Source: an uncultured Labedella sp.
Lineage (GTDB): Bacteria; Actinomycetota; Actinomycetes; Actinomycetales; Microbacteriaceae
Assembly (NCBI GenBank): GCA_934636065.1
Contig: CAKTZW010000083.1
Location: 1 to 7,508, forward strand
Reading direction: 5' to 3'
DNA length: 7,508 nt
Numbering within the stretch: the first letter of the stretch is position 1; each line of letters starts with the position of its first letter. The notes below the pieces were generated by a model. It was not told the origin of the DNA, did not search any database, and was given only the letters and a program-made list of their open reading frames with translations. This document shows, in pieces, positions 1 through 6,149 of this stretch. Position numbers and translations under genes: made by a program.

Positions 1-588
1 GGGGCCGGCATCCGCTTCCTGCTCGGCAGCCGGATGCTCATGATGCTGTGGCTCTTCAGCACCTTCTTCGCCCTCTGCCTCACGGCCGCCGCGGCGCTGC
101 TCCCGCTCCTCGCCATCGATCGACTCGGTCTCCCCGAGGGCTTCTACGGAGTGCTCCTGCTGACGGAGGCGCTCGGCGCGGTCGTCGCGGCTCTGGTGGT
201 CGATCGGCTGCGACGTCGACTCGGAACGGGGAGGACCATGGCGATCGCGGGCATCGTCGGGTCACTGGCGTTCGTGTTCGTGTGGGCGGTCCCCACCCTG
301 TGGGCGCTCGCCGCCGCCCTCTTCGTCTACGCCGCCTCGATCGCATCGTGGAACGTCCTGATCATCTCGCTGCGTCAGGCGGCCGTGCCGAGCCACCTCC
401 TCGGACGCGTCCACGGTACGTGGCGGACGCTCCACTGGGGAGCGGCGCCCATCGGCGCGGTCCTCGGCGGTCTTCTCGGTCGCGTCGACGTCACGCTGCC
501 GTTCCTGCTCGGTGGCGGCGCCTCCGCGCTCGTCCTCCTGCTGCTCGCTCCGCGTTTCGCGCGGCTGCCCGAGCCCGAGGAGCTCTGA
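1..588 (+). CDS. MFS transporter, C-terminal half (5' end outside window)
   Basis: Membrane transporter of the major facilitator superfamily. The visible 195 residues read in frame from base 1, so the true start lies upstream; the internal Met codons near base 34 are not a plausible start because coding sequence continues before them. Hydrophobic segments fall at about residues 13-38, 48-67, 80-97, 100-122, 146-160 and 163-183 of the fragment, which is what the second six-helix half of a 12-helix MFS protein should show. The basic DRLRRRLG loop after the second segment matches the MFS motif A repeat. The LLGRVHGTWRTLHWGAAPIG stretch resembles the MFS_3 (PF05977, EntS-like exporter) subgroup, where an LLGRV...R...WG.xPxGA pattern is common. 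The substrate cannot be told. No convincing terminator follows in the 128-nt gap to the next gene. Confidence 0.85.
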   Translation, partial: GAGIRFLLGSRMLMMLWLFSTFFALCLTAAAALLPLLAIDRLGLPEGFYGVLLLTEALGAVVAALVVDRLRRRLGTGRTMAIAGIVGSLAFVFVWAVPTLWALAAALFVYAASIASWNVLIISLRQAAVPSHLLGRVHGTWRTLHWGAAPIGAVLGGLLGRVDVTLPFLLGGGASALVLLLLAPRFARLPEPEEL

Positions 589-670
589 GGCCGAGAACCG
601 TCGGCGATCCGCAGCCCGGCGGCCCGTCAGGTCGTCGATGCGCCCGGTCGGGACGCTCAGGGGGAGCACG

Positions 671-676
671 TAGACT
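671..676 (+). promoter_or_regulatory. Candidate -10 element for the DUF308 operon
   Basis: TAGACT fits the actinobacterial TANNNT -10 pattern and is one of the few such hexamers in a GC-rich gap. No good -35 is visible 16-18 nt upstream. Transcription would start near base 683, giving a leader of about 34 nt that contains the AAAGAGG ribosome binding site at 701-707, 9 nt before the GTG at 717. This is prediction from sequence only. Confidence 0.45.
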
Positions 677-716
677 GGAGGGGCTCCGCAGAACCCACCG
701 AAAGAGGCCTTGACCC

Positions 717-1397
717 GTGGCTGACCCCGCCGACCTCGATCGTGGCGCCCTCGCCGGGCCGGCGGGCAGCATCGCCCAGGCCTATTGGCCGGTGCCGCTC
801 GTGCGTGCCGTGGTCGCCGCCGTCATCGCGCTCGTGACGACCTTCTCGCCCGACCACTCGAGCCTGTTGGGCCTGCTCCTGTTCGGCGCCTTCGCACTCG
901 CCGGCGGAGTGCTCGGGGGCGTCTTCGGGGCGGCTCGGCTCCGCGACGACGTGGTATCCCGTCGTTTCTTCCTCGGCCAGGCCGCCGTCTCGGGGCTCGC
1001 CGCGATCGCGGCTCTCGCCTTCGCCATCCTCGCGCCGACACCGCCCGCCTACGTCTACCTCGTTGTCGCCTGGGCGCTGAGCGCCGGGCTCCTCGAGCTC
1101 ATCGCCGGCCTCGTCGGCCGCTCGCGCACCCCGCTCGCCCGGGACTGGATCGCCGTCGGTGGCATCACCGTCCTGCTCGGCGTCGTGTTCCTCGCCGTCC
1201 CGCCGGACTTCATCACGGAGTACTCGGGCGCCCAGGGCGTGTCCGGCACGATGACCACGTCGATCATGGCGGTGGGCCTGTTCGGCGCGTATGCGGCCAT
1301 CGTCGCGGCGTACCTTGGTATCGGGGGCGTCAGCCTGCGTGGTGAGCGGGGCCGCCCGACCGTGGCCGGCGCGACGAGCGAGGGGAGGGCCTCGTGA
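717..1397 (+). CDS. Six-helix DUF308/HdeD-like membrane protein
   Basis: Integral membrane protein of 226 residues and unknown function. The start is GTG at 717, chosen because AAAGAGG lies 9 nt upstream and the product then begins with a short polar tail (MADPADLDRG). Six hydrophobic segments are visible at about residues 28-44, 49-72, 84-106, 111-133, 143-162 and 182-204, separated by short charged loops such as RLRDD and RSRTPLARDW. Six helices in repeated helix pairs, with the ARDW motif before helix 5, resemble the DUF308/HdeD family (PF03729), whose E. coli member is an acid-resistance membrane protein. Relatives in actinobacteria sometimes carry unreliable labels such as 'acyl-CoA synthetase'; nothing here looks like an adenylating enzyme. 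The stop codon overlaps the next start by 4 nt, so the two proteins are probably made together and may interact. Confidence 0.8.
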   Translation: MADPADLDRGALAGPAGSIAQAYWPVPLVRAVVAAVIALVTTFSPDHSSLLGLLLFGAFALAGGVLGGVFGAARLRDDVVSRRFFLGQAAVSGLAAIAALAFAILAPTPPAYVYLVVAWALSAGLLELIAGLVGRSRTPLARDWIAVGGITVLLGVVFLAVPPDFITEYSGAQGVSGTMTTSIMAVGLFGAYAAIVAAYLGIGGVSLRGERGRPTVAGATSEGRAS

Positions 1398-1651
1398 GCC
1401 GGTCCGGTCGCCCGAGCATGCGCGACGTTCTCAAGCCGCTCGAACTCCTCGGCCTCGCCGCCGCGATGGGCCTGTTCACGGGCCTCATCGCCCTCATGTC
1501 GACGCGCGACATCGTCATCGGTGCCGTCGGCTTCGGAGTCGCCTTCATCGTCGGCCTCGTCCTGCTCGCGATGTTCGCCCTCTCGATCGCGCCGACCGAT
1601 GACGAGAAGCGGGACCTCGAGGAGCAGGACAACCCGCCCTCCCCCCACTGA
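1394..1651 (+). CDS. Small two-helix membrane protein, hypothetical
   Basis: 85-residue protein that I do not recognise by function. The start is GTG at 1394, overlapping the stop of the DUF308-like gene (GTGA), with a GGAGG core at 1384-1388, 5 nt upstream. A basic N-terminus (SRSGRPSMRD) precedes hydrophobic segments at about residues 17-34 and 38-63. A charged tail (DDEKRDLEEQ, then a proline-rich end) follows. By the positive-inside rule both termini would be cytoplasmic. Similar short proteins sit in actinobacterial genomes with meaningless labels such as 'ABC transporter ATPase'; there is no Walker motif. The overlap and order suggest an accessory subunit to the upstream membrane protein, which is inference. 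The perfect palindrome at 1656-1709 begins 4 nt after its stop and ends the operon. Confidence 0.75.
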   Translation: MSRSGRPSMRDVLKPLELLGLAAAMGLFTGLIALMSTRDIVIGAVGFGVAFIVGLVLLAMFALSIAPTDDEKRDLEEQDNPPSPH

Positions 1652-1655
1652 TACG

Positions 1656-1709
1656 ACATGAAAACGGAGATGGTGCACGTAGCTACGTGCACCATCTCCG
1701 TTTTCATGT
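1656..1709. terminator. Perfect 54-bp palindrome, bidirectional terminator
   Basis: Bases 1656-1682 are the exact reverse complement of 1683-1709: 27-nt arms with no mismatch and no unpaired spacer, centred on ACGTAGCTACGT. The arms carry AAAA on the left and TTTT on the right of a GC-rich stem (CGGAGATGGTGCACG), so a transcript from either strand ends its GC-rich hairpin with UUUUC. It lies between the stop of the small membrane protein (1651) and the stop of purB (1717), which converge on it. This is the arrangement of a shared intrinsic terminator. The short U-tract is usual in GC-rich genomes. Confidence 0.85.
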
Positions 1710-1716
1710 GGTGGGG

Positions 1717-3099
1717 CTAGGGGAGGTAGTCGACGAGACCGGACGCGACGCCGGTGTAGGTGCCGGGGGTGAGCGCGAGCAGCCGCGCCTTCGCCTCGTC
1801 CCCGATGTCGAGCCCCGTCACGAACGCCGTCAGATCCTCGTGACCGATGCGCTTCCCACGCGTGAGCTCCTTCAGCAGCGCGTAGGGGTCCGAGATCGTG
1901 GATCGACCGGCGACGACCTCCGCCCGGATCACCGTCTGGATCGCCTCGCCGAGCACCTCCCAGTTGGAGTCGAGGTCCGCGGCGAGAGCGGCGCGGTCGA
2001 GGTCGATCTCGCCGAGACCGCGGGTGAGGTTGTCGAGGGCGAGCAGGGAGTGCCCGAGCGCGACGCCGATGTTGCGCTGCGTCGTGGAATCGGTGAGGTC
2101 CCGCTGGAGGCGGGAGGTCACGAGGGTCGCCGCGAGCGAATCGAGCAGAGCGGAGGACAGTTCGAGGTTCGCCTCGGCGTTCTCGAAGCGGATCGGGTTG
2201 ATCTTGTGCGGCATCGTCGACGATCCCGTGGCACCGGCCTGCGGGATCTGACGGAAGTACCCCATCGAGATGTAGGTCCACACGTCGGTCGCGAGATTGT
2301 GCAGGACGCGGTTCGCGTGCGACACGCGGGAGTAGAGCTCGGCCTGCCAGTCGTGGGACTCGATCTGCGTCGTGAGGGGGTTCCAGGTGAGCCCGAGCCC
2401 GTCCACGAACTCCTTCGAGAGGGCAGTCCAGTCCGCGGTGGGGTCCGCGACGACGTGTGCCGAGAACGTGCCCGTCGCACCGGAGAACTTGCCGAGGTAC
2501 TCGGTGGCCTCGATCTGCGCCGCGATGCGCGTCAAGCGGTAAGCCGTCACCGCGATCTCGCGGCCCATGGTCGTCGGCGTGGCCGGCTGGCCGTGCGTCC
2601 GAGCGAGCATCGCGTCGTCACGGAACTCGACGGCGCGCGCGCTCAGCGCGTCGATGACGCCGTGATACTTCGGCAGCCACACGTCGCGGACGGCGGCGGA
2701 CACGGTGAGGGCGTAGGAGAGATTGTTGATGTCCTCGCTCGTGCACGCGAAGTGCGTGAGCTCCGCGACACTGTCGAGTCCGAGAGCCGTGAGCCGTGAC
2801 CGCACGAGGTACTCGACGGCCTTCACGTCGTGGCGCGTCGTCGCCTCGAGAGCGGCGAGCTCGTCGATCTCCTCCTGACCGAAATCGCGGACGAGGCCGC
2901 GCAGCGCGTCCCGCTGCTCGTCGGAGAGGGGCGTCGAGCCGAACATGGACCGGTCGGTGAGGAAGACGAGCCACTCCACCTCGACGTGCACCCGTGCGCG
3001 GTTGAGACCCGCCTCGCTGAGGTGCTCACCCAACTCCGTCACGGCGGCGCGGTAGCGCCCGTCGAGGGGGCTGAGCGGTTGAGGGGGAAGTGCGGTCAT
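1717..3099 (-). CDS. purB: Adenylosuccinate lyase
   Basis: Cytosolic enzyme of purine synthesis acting twice: it splits SAICAR to AICAR plus fumarate, and adenylosuccinate to AMP plus fumarate. The 460-residue product matches the usual length (E. coli PurB has 456). Visible hallmarks are LSPLDGRY at residues 9-16, THFACTSEDINN at 115-126, the catalytic His in ARTHGQPATP (H169) and the fumarase/aspartase superfamily signature GSSTMPHKINP at 292-302, which carries the catalytic Ser loop. The sequence follows the E. coli-type subgroup (Lyase_1 plus the PurB C-terminal domain). The open frame continues 87 codons upstream, but that extension is low-complexity Arg/Pro translation of the opposite frame; the ATG at 3099 has GGGAG 7 nt upstream. 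It overlaps the phosphatase stop by 4 nt (ATGA), so the two are co-translated. Confidence 0.97.
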   Translation of the reverse strand: MTALPPQPLSPLDGRYRAAVTELGEHLSEAGLNRARVHVEVEWLVFLTDRSMFGSTPLSDEQRDALRGLVRDFGQEEIDELAALEATTRHDVKAVEYLVRSRLTALGLDSVAELTHFACTSEDINNLSYALTVSAAVRDVWLPKYHGVIDALSARAVEFRDDAMLARTHGQPATPTTMGREIAVTAYRLTRIAAQIEATEYLGKFSGATGTFSAHVVADPTADWTALSKEFVDGLGLTWNPLTTQIESHDWQAELYSRVSHANRVLHNLATDVWTYISMGYFRQIPQAGATGSSTMPHKINPIRFENAEANLELSSALLDSLAATLVTSRLQRDLTDSTTQRNIGVALGHSLLALDNLTRGLGEIDLDRAALAADLDSNWEVLGEAIQTVIRAEVVAGRSTISDPYALLKELTRGKRIGHEDLTAFVTGLDIGDEAKARLLALTPGTYTGVASGLVDYLP

Positions 3100-3626
3100 C
3101 GTGTTGCTCCCTGACGGACGGCGGGTTGGAGTTGGCGGAAGAGTGCCGTGCACGCCCGCTCTATCATCCCAAGAACCTCGTCGAAGGTCCGATCGTCGGA
3201 GTAATAGGGGTCCGGGACATCGCCGGCCGGGGTCTGAGCCGGGTCGAAACCGAGCAGGAGACCGATCTTGCTGCGGTCCTCCTCCGTCGTGGCCCAGGAA
3301 CGCAGGATGCGCTCGTGGCTGCGGTCGAGAGCGACGACGAGGTCGAGACCGTCGAACCACTCGGCCTGGAACTGCCGAGCGCGGTGGGCGCTTCCGTCGT
3401 AGCCGAGCCGGTCGAGGGCGGCGATCGTCCTTCGGTCGGCCTGTTCGCCCACGTGCCAGTCACCGGTACCGGCGGACTCGACGGCGACGTGAGCGGAGAG
3501 TCCGGCCCGTTCGACCAGTCGCGCGAAGACGACCTCGGCCATGGGGGACCGGCAGATGTTCCCGGCGCACACGAAACAGATCCGGAAGGGTTGCACCGTC
3601 TTCGTCGTCGGGCCGTCGAAGTCCAT
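3096..3626 (-). CDS. Low-molecular-weight protein tyrosine phosphatase
   Basis: Cytosolic phosphatase of the LMWPc family (PF01451), which hydrolyses phosphotyrosine through a cysteinyl-phosphate intermediate. The 176-residue product has the complete P-loop VCAGNICRSP at residues 19-28, giving the CX5R pair C20 and R26. The general-acid Asp is D139 in the DPYY motif (139-142). WFDGLDLVVALDRSH (90-104) is also typical of the family. The ATG at 3626 places the P-loop at residue 20, normal for the family; the frame stays open further upstream only as noise. There is no Shine-Dalgarno sequence before this ATG, but a CACAAT hexamer ends 6 nt upstream, consistent with a leaderless mRNA. The stop overlaps purB by 4 nt. 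Family members act on tyrosine kinases of exopolysaccharide synthesis or, in mycobacteria, are secreted; no kinase or capsule gene is seen here, so the target is unknown. Confidence 0.93.
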   Translation of the reverse strand: MDFDGPTTKTVQPFRICFVCAGNICRSPMAEVVFARLVERAGLSAHVAVESAGTGDWHVGEQADRRTIAALDRLGYDGSAHRARQFQAEWFDGLDLVVALDRSHERILRSWATTEEDRSKIGLLLGFDPAQTPAGDVPDPYYSDDRTFDEVLGMIERACTALFRQLQPAVRQGATR

Positions 3627-3632
3627 CCGCCC

Positions 3633-3638
3633 ATTGTG
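3633..3638 (-). promoter_or_regulatory. Candidate -10 of a leaderless promoter (phosphatase-purB)
   Basis: CACAAT on the minus strand ends exactly 6 nt before the phosphatase ATG, so RNA would be expected to begin at the A of the start codon. The hexamer matches TATAAT at four positions, and a TGTGCA 17 nt further upstream is only a weak -35. Support comes mainly from the same spacing at two other genes in the window and from the absence of a ribosome binding site. Confidence 0.35.
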
Positions 3639-3684
3639 GCGCACGGCGGGGCCGGTGCACAGAGCGGACCGATCGCGCTGAAAC

Positions 3685-3729
3685 GGTCGGGCGCGGGGCG
3701 GACCGTCGTCCAGATGGTCGGGCGCGGGG
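3685..3729. repeat. 14-bp direct repeat in the divergent intergenic region
   Basis: GGTCGGGCGCGGGG occurs at 3685-3698 and again at 3716-3729. The copies start 31 bp apart, close to three helical turns, so a protein could bind both on the same DNA face. They lie between the divergent starts of the phosphatase (3626) and the WXG100-like gene (3825). The region is GC-rich, so a chance repeat is possible, but 14 identical bases at this spacing is more than I would expect locally. Confidence 0.4.
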
Positions 3730-3790
3730 GAGTCCTCCCCGGCGTCCAGCAGCGTCCACCGTCGCCTCGCCCGCTCCGCGAGAGTCGACC

Positions 3791-3811
3791 CGTCGGGCAG
3801 GGGACCCGACG
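3791..3811 (+). promoter_or_regulatory. Hairpin abutting the Shine-Dalgarno sequence
   Basis: CGTCGGG (3791-3797) and CCCGACG (3805-3811) are exact reverse complements around a 7-nt loop, CAGGGGA. The 3' arm ends on the first base of GAGGAGGG (3811-3818), the Shine-Dalgarno sequence of the next gene. No T-run follows, so it is not an intrinsic terminator. It could modulate ribosome access or mRNA stability; this is inference. Confidence 0.4.
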
Positions 3812-3824
3812 AGGAGGGATGGAG

Positions 3825-4127
3825 ATGACCGAGTTCACTCGGGAGGGGCTCGAGCGGGCGCGCGAGGCGCTCAGGGGGCAACGGTGGGCCGTCGCGCGGC
3901 TGCACGCACTCGTCAGTGCGTCGGCGCGCGACGTGCTGACGCGTGCCGATGCGGAGCAGTGGGATTCGATCACGGCGGACCTGTTCCGGTCGCGCCTCGT
4001 CGAGATCGCGCAGGAGCTGGCGGCCGCCCGGCGCGCTCTCGCCCGAGGGATCGAGTCCATCGATCGAGCGCTCCTCGCGCTCGCGAACGTCGAGGTCGTG
4101 GACGAACCGATCGGCGCGGCCCGATGA
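3825..4127 (+). CDS. WXG100-like small helical protein, putative type VII secretion partner
   Basis: 100-residue, almost wholly helical protein with no Cys, no signal peptide and no membrane segment. Two ATGs are in frame, at 3819 and 3825; I take 3825 because GGAGGG at 3813-3818 then sits 6 nt upstream, whereas the first ATG touches the Shine-Dalgarno sequence. Residues 1-40 and 50-88 form two predicted helices around a central turn containing W46-D-S. The pattern WDSITADLFRSRL (46-58), followed by heptad-like LxxAxxAL repeats, resembles the W-x-G/S ... A-x-x-F-R-x-x-L layout of WXG100/ESX proteins, with Ser in place of the usual Gly. The length is exactly that of the family. It lacks a clear C-terminal YxxxD/E secretion signal. 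Its stop overlaps the hydrolase start (ATGA), so it may be the hydrolase's partner or chaperone. Family assignment is by pattern only. Confidence 0.6.
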   Translation: MTEFTREGLERAREALRGQRWAVARLHALVSASARDVLTRADAEQWDSITADLFRSRLVEIAQELAAARRALARGIESIDRALLALANVEVVDEPIGAAR

Positions 4128-5530
4128 GCGGCATCGACGTCTCGACGGGAGGACGCACGAGTGTCGACACGGACGAGCTCCACGAGCGGGCGATGTTCCT
4201 CGACCTGCTCGCCTCCACGGTCTCCGCGTGGCGGATGGACGTCCGCGAGGCCGTCGCCCGCGTTGCGTCCGTGCCCGAGGCGGCGAGTGTCGATCTCGCT
4301 CACGAGGACCTCTCGTCCGCCATGGCGGCGCTCGAACGGGCGGCGGAGCAGGCCGCGAGCGTCGGAGCCGCCGCGGCCGTCGCCGCGTCCTTGTACGGCG
4401 GCGCGGATCGGGCCGCCGCGTCGTTCGTCGACTGGATGGGGGCGCTCGCGGGTCGATCCTTCGGACTGCTGGCGAGCGCGACTCTTCCCGCGCTCATCGC
4501 CCCGGCGGCCGTGTGGGCGCTGCCCGTCGCGGTGCCGGCTCTCATCGCGGGTGGTGTCGCGTGGGCGCACCCCGTGTCGCGGCGGGCGATCATGTCCGTC
4601 GGTGCCGAGGTCGGGGCCTGGCTGCTCGCGAACGGGCGGCACGTCGCGCATCCGGCGGCCGCCGGTCTCGTGCGCGCCGCCGTCTCGGCGAGCGACGACG
4701 TCCTCACCGGCGCGGCGCGGCTCCCCACGGGCACGGGTAGCGCGGGGCTCGCCGGCGTCGTCGGCTCGCCGCTCGTCGGGGCGGCGATCCGTGCGACCGA
4801 CACCCCCGTCACCGTCGCACCGTCGGGTGGGCCCCGCGTCGTCACGCCGCCGACGACTGTCGCCGACCTGGCCCAGCGGATCCCCGCGAACGCGGCGGGC
4901 GGGCCGCAGATCCGCGTCGAGAGGTATACCGGCCCTGACGACGAGACGTCGTGGGCCGTGTACGTCGGCGGCACGGTGGAAGTGGGGCTGGGTCCGGGCG
5001 ACGAGGCTTTCGACGTGGAGTCCGCCATCGGTTCGATGGCTGGGGAGGACGGCGCCGCCTACCGCGCCGTGGTGCAGGCGATGGACGACGCCGGCGTGTC
5101 GCCGGGCGACCGGGTGACGCTCGCGGGCCACTCGCAGGGCGGGCTCGTCGCGGCGGCCGTGGCCGAGAGCGGCGACTACTCCGTCGATTCCCTCGTGACC
5201 TTCGGGGCGCCGTCCGCGCAGATCGCCCCGGGCGAGGGGGTGACGACCGTCGCCGTCGAGCACTCCGACGATCTCGTGCCGGCGCTCGCCGGGCAGCCGC
5301 CGGTCGACGACGAGCGCACCGTCGTCTCGCGCGACACGGTCTCGCGGGAACAGGAGGGCGATTCCCTCCTGAGCGCGCATTCCCTCGCGGAATACGAGCG
5401 GACCGCCGAGCTCATGGATCGCTCGGAGGACCAGCGCATGGTGGGGCTGCGCGAATCGCTCGAGCGCATCGCTCCGCCCGGCGGCTCCGGGGCCGCCGTC
5501 GACTATCGGGCCGAGCGGGTCGCGCCGTGA
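4124..5530 (+). CDS. Serine hydrolase (lipase/esterase-like) with helical N-terminus, putative type VII-like effector
   Basis: 468-residue protein whose C-terminal half is an alpha/beta-hydrolase. The nucleophile elbow is GHSQGG at 335-340 (S337) after the strand RVTLA. It is followed by LVTFGAPSAQI (357-367), as in lipases of the class 3/PGAP1-like type. The likely acid is D383 in HSDDLVPALAG and the likely base H419 in SAHSLAEY, so a full triad is visible. Residues about 17-110 are Ala-rich helices resembling the N-terminal helical domains of type VII substrates. Residues about 113-148 are strongly hydrophobic and could form a membrane hairpin. A Gly/Pro/Thr linker covers about 200-260. There is no Sec signal peptide. 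The start ATG overlaps the upstream stop and no Shine-Dalgarno sequence precedes it, so translation probably depends on the small upstream gene. The substrate is unknown; a surface or secreted lipase, or a toxin-like enzyme, is possible. Confidence 0.75.
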   Translation: MSGIDVSTGGRTSVDTDELHERAMFLDLLASTVSAWRMDVREAVARVASVPEAASVDLAHEDLSSAMAALERAAEQAASVGAAAAVAASLYGGADRAAASFVDWMGALAGRSFGLLASATLPALIAPAAVWALPVAVPALIAGGVAWAHPVSRRAIMSVGAEVGAWLLANGRHVAHPAAAGLVRAAVSASDDVLTGAARLPTGTGSAGLAGVVGSPLVGAAIRATDTPVTVAPSGGPRVVTPPTTVADLAQRIPANAAGGPQIRVERYTGPDDETSWAVYVGGTVEVGLGPGDEAFDVESAIGSMAGEDGAAYRAVVQAMDDAGVSPGDRVTLAGHSQGGLVAAAVAESGDYSVDSLVTFGAPSAQIAPGEGVTTVAVEHSDDLVPALAGQPPVDDERTVVSRDTVSREQEGDSLLSAHSLAEYERTAELMDRSEDQRMVGLRESLERIAPPGGSGAAVDYRAERVAP

Positions 5531-5567
5531 CCGCGGGGCGGATCACGAGGCGCCCGCCGGGGCCGGC

Positions 5568-5966
5568 TCAGTCGCGCGAGCGCAGCTGCGGTCGGAGGAT
5601 GAGGTTGAAGATGCCGTTGATGATCGCGAAGACCAGTGCTCCGAGCACGCCCCACCAGAACCCGTCGACCTCGAGTCCGAAATCGAACAGCGACGTGATG
5701 GCGGCGACGAGCATGAGCAGGAGGCCGTTCACGATGAAGGAGATGAGGCCGAGCGTGAGGATGTAGAGCGGGAAGGCGACGATCCGGATGACCGTGCCGA
5801 CGATGCTGTTCACGAGAGCGAAGACCACGGCGACGATGAGATAGGTCACCACGGTGGCGACCCAGTCCCCTCCGGCCCAGGGGGTGACGGTGACCCCCGC
5901 CACGATGAGAGTGGTGAGCCAGATGGCGACGGCGTTGATCACGATGCGTAGGAGGAGTCCGCCCAT
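5568..5966 (-). CDS. Phage holin family (PF04020) four-helix membrane protein
   Basis: 132-residue membrane protein with hydrophobic segments at about residues 4-25, 36-58, 62-93 (probably a longer or bent helix) and 104-126. The patterns FALVNSIVGTVIRIVAFPLYILTLG (described here as positions 49-73), FIVNGLLLMLVA (77-88) and LVFAIINGIFNLILRP (111-126) are those of the mycobacterial-type four-TMS 'phage holin' family, PF04020. In cellular genomes this family is widespread, is not tied to prophages, and its role is uncertain. No endolysin or other phage gene is present here. The start ATG at 5966 has no Shine-Dalgarno sequence, but GATAGT ends 6 nt upstream, suggesting a leaderless mRNA. The gene converges on the hydrolase with a 37-nt gap. 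Confidence 0.85.
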   Translation of the reverse strand: MGGLLLRIVINAVAIWLTTLIVAGVTVTPWAGGDWVATVVTYLIVAVVFALVNSIVGTVIRIVAFPLYILTLGLISFIVNGLLLMLVAAITSLFDFGLEVDGFWWGVLGALVFAIINGIFNLILRPQLRSRD

Positions 5967-5972
5967 GCGGCA

Positions 5973-5978
5973 ACTATC
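5973..5978 (-). promoter_or_regulatory. Candidate -10 of a leaderless promoter (PF04020 gene)
   Basis: GATAGT on the minus strand matches TATAAT at four of six positions and ends 6 nt before the ATG at 5966, so transcription would begin at the start codon. A CTGGCA hexamer at 5998-6003 could be a -35 but the 19-nt spacer is long. The AT-rich patch stands out in a very GC-rich gap. Confidence 0.45.
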
Positions 5979-6149
5979 CCACGGAGCCGGGAGCACGTGC
6001 CAGCTTCGCCGCCCCGGGAGCGTGGTCCGCGAGCGGCGCAGGGCCTCGCGTGAGCGCCGCATGAGCGCATCGCGCCCGGCCCTCGGCGACGCCGAGCGGG
6101 CTCGCCGGGCACAGCGGCGGTATTCCGGCCCCGTTATGAGACGCGCGTC

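Noticed and set aside
590..605. Short inverted repeat GCCGA/TCGGC after the MFS gene
   Set aside because: Only 5 bp of stem and no T-tract; expected by chance at this GC content.
1055..2281. Long minus-strand open frame (408 codons) across the membrane operon and purB
   Set aside because: Its product is low-complexity Arg/Asp/His-rich, it runs through the terminator palindrome, and it overlaps three well-supported genes. It is an open frame caused by high GC content.
3100..3360. Upstream 87-codon extension of the purB frame
   Set aside because: It translates to an Arg/Pro/Gly-rich sequence antisense to codon positions of the phosphatase gene. The ATG at 3099 has a good Shine-Dalgarno site and gives the standard PurB N-terminus.
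5533..5557. Possible hairpin between the hydrolase and PF04020 gene ends
   Set aside because: GCGGGGCG can pair with CGCCCGC only with a bulged G around a 10-nt loop, and no T-run follows on either strand; too weak to call a terminator.
5568..5966. Prophage remnant suggested by the 'phage holin' family
   Set aside because: No integrase, endolysin, structural gene or attachment-site repeat is present, and PF04020 proteins are common chromosomal genes in bacteria without prophages.
6033..6096. Inverted repeats GCGGCGC/GCGCCGC (6033-6060) and CTCGGCG-A-CGCCGAG (6082-6096) upstream of the aminotransferase
   Set aside because: The region is extremely GC-rich and both are short. They could be operators, but nothing distinguishes them from background without comparison to related genomes.
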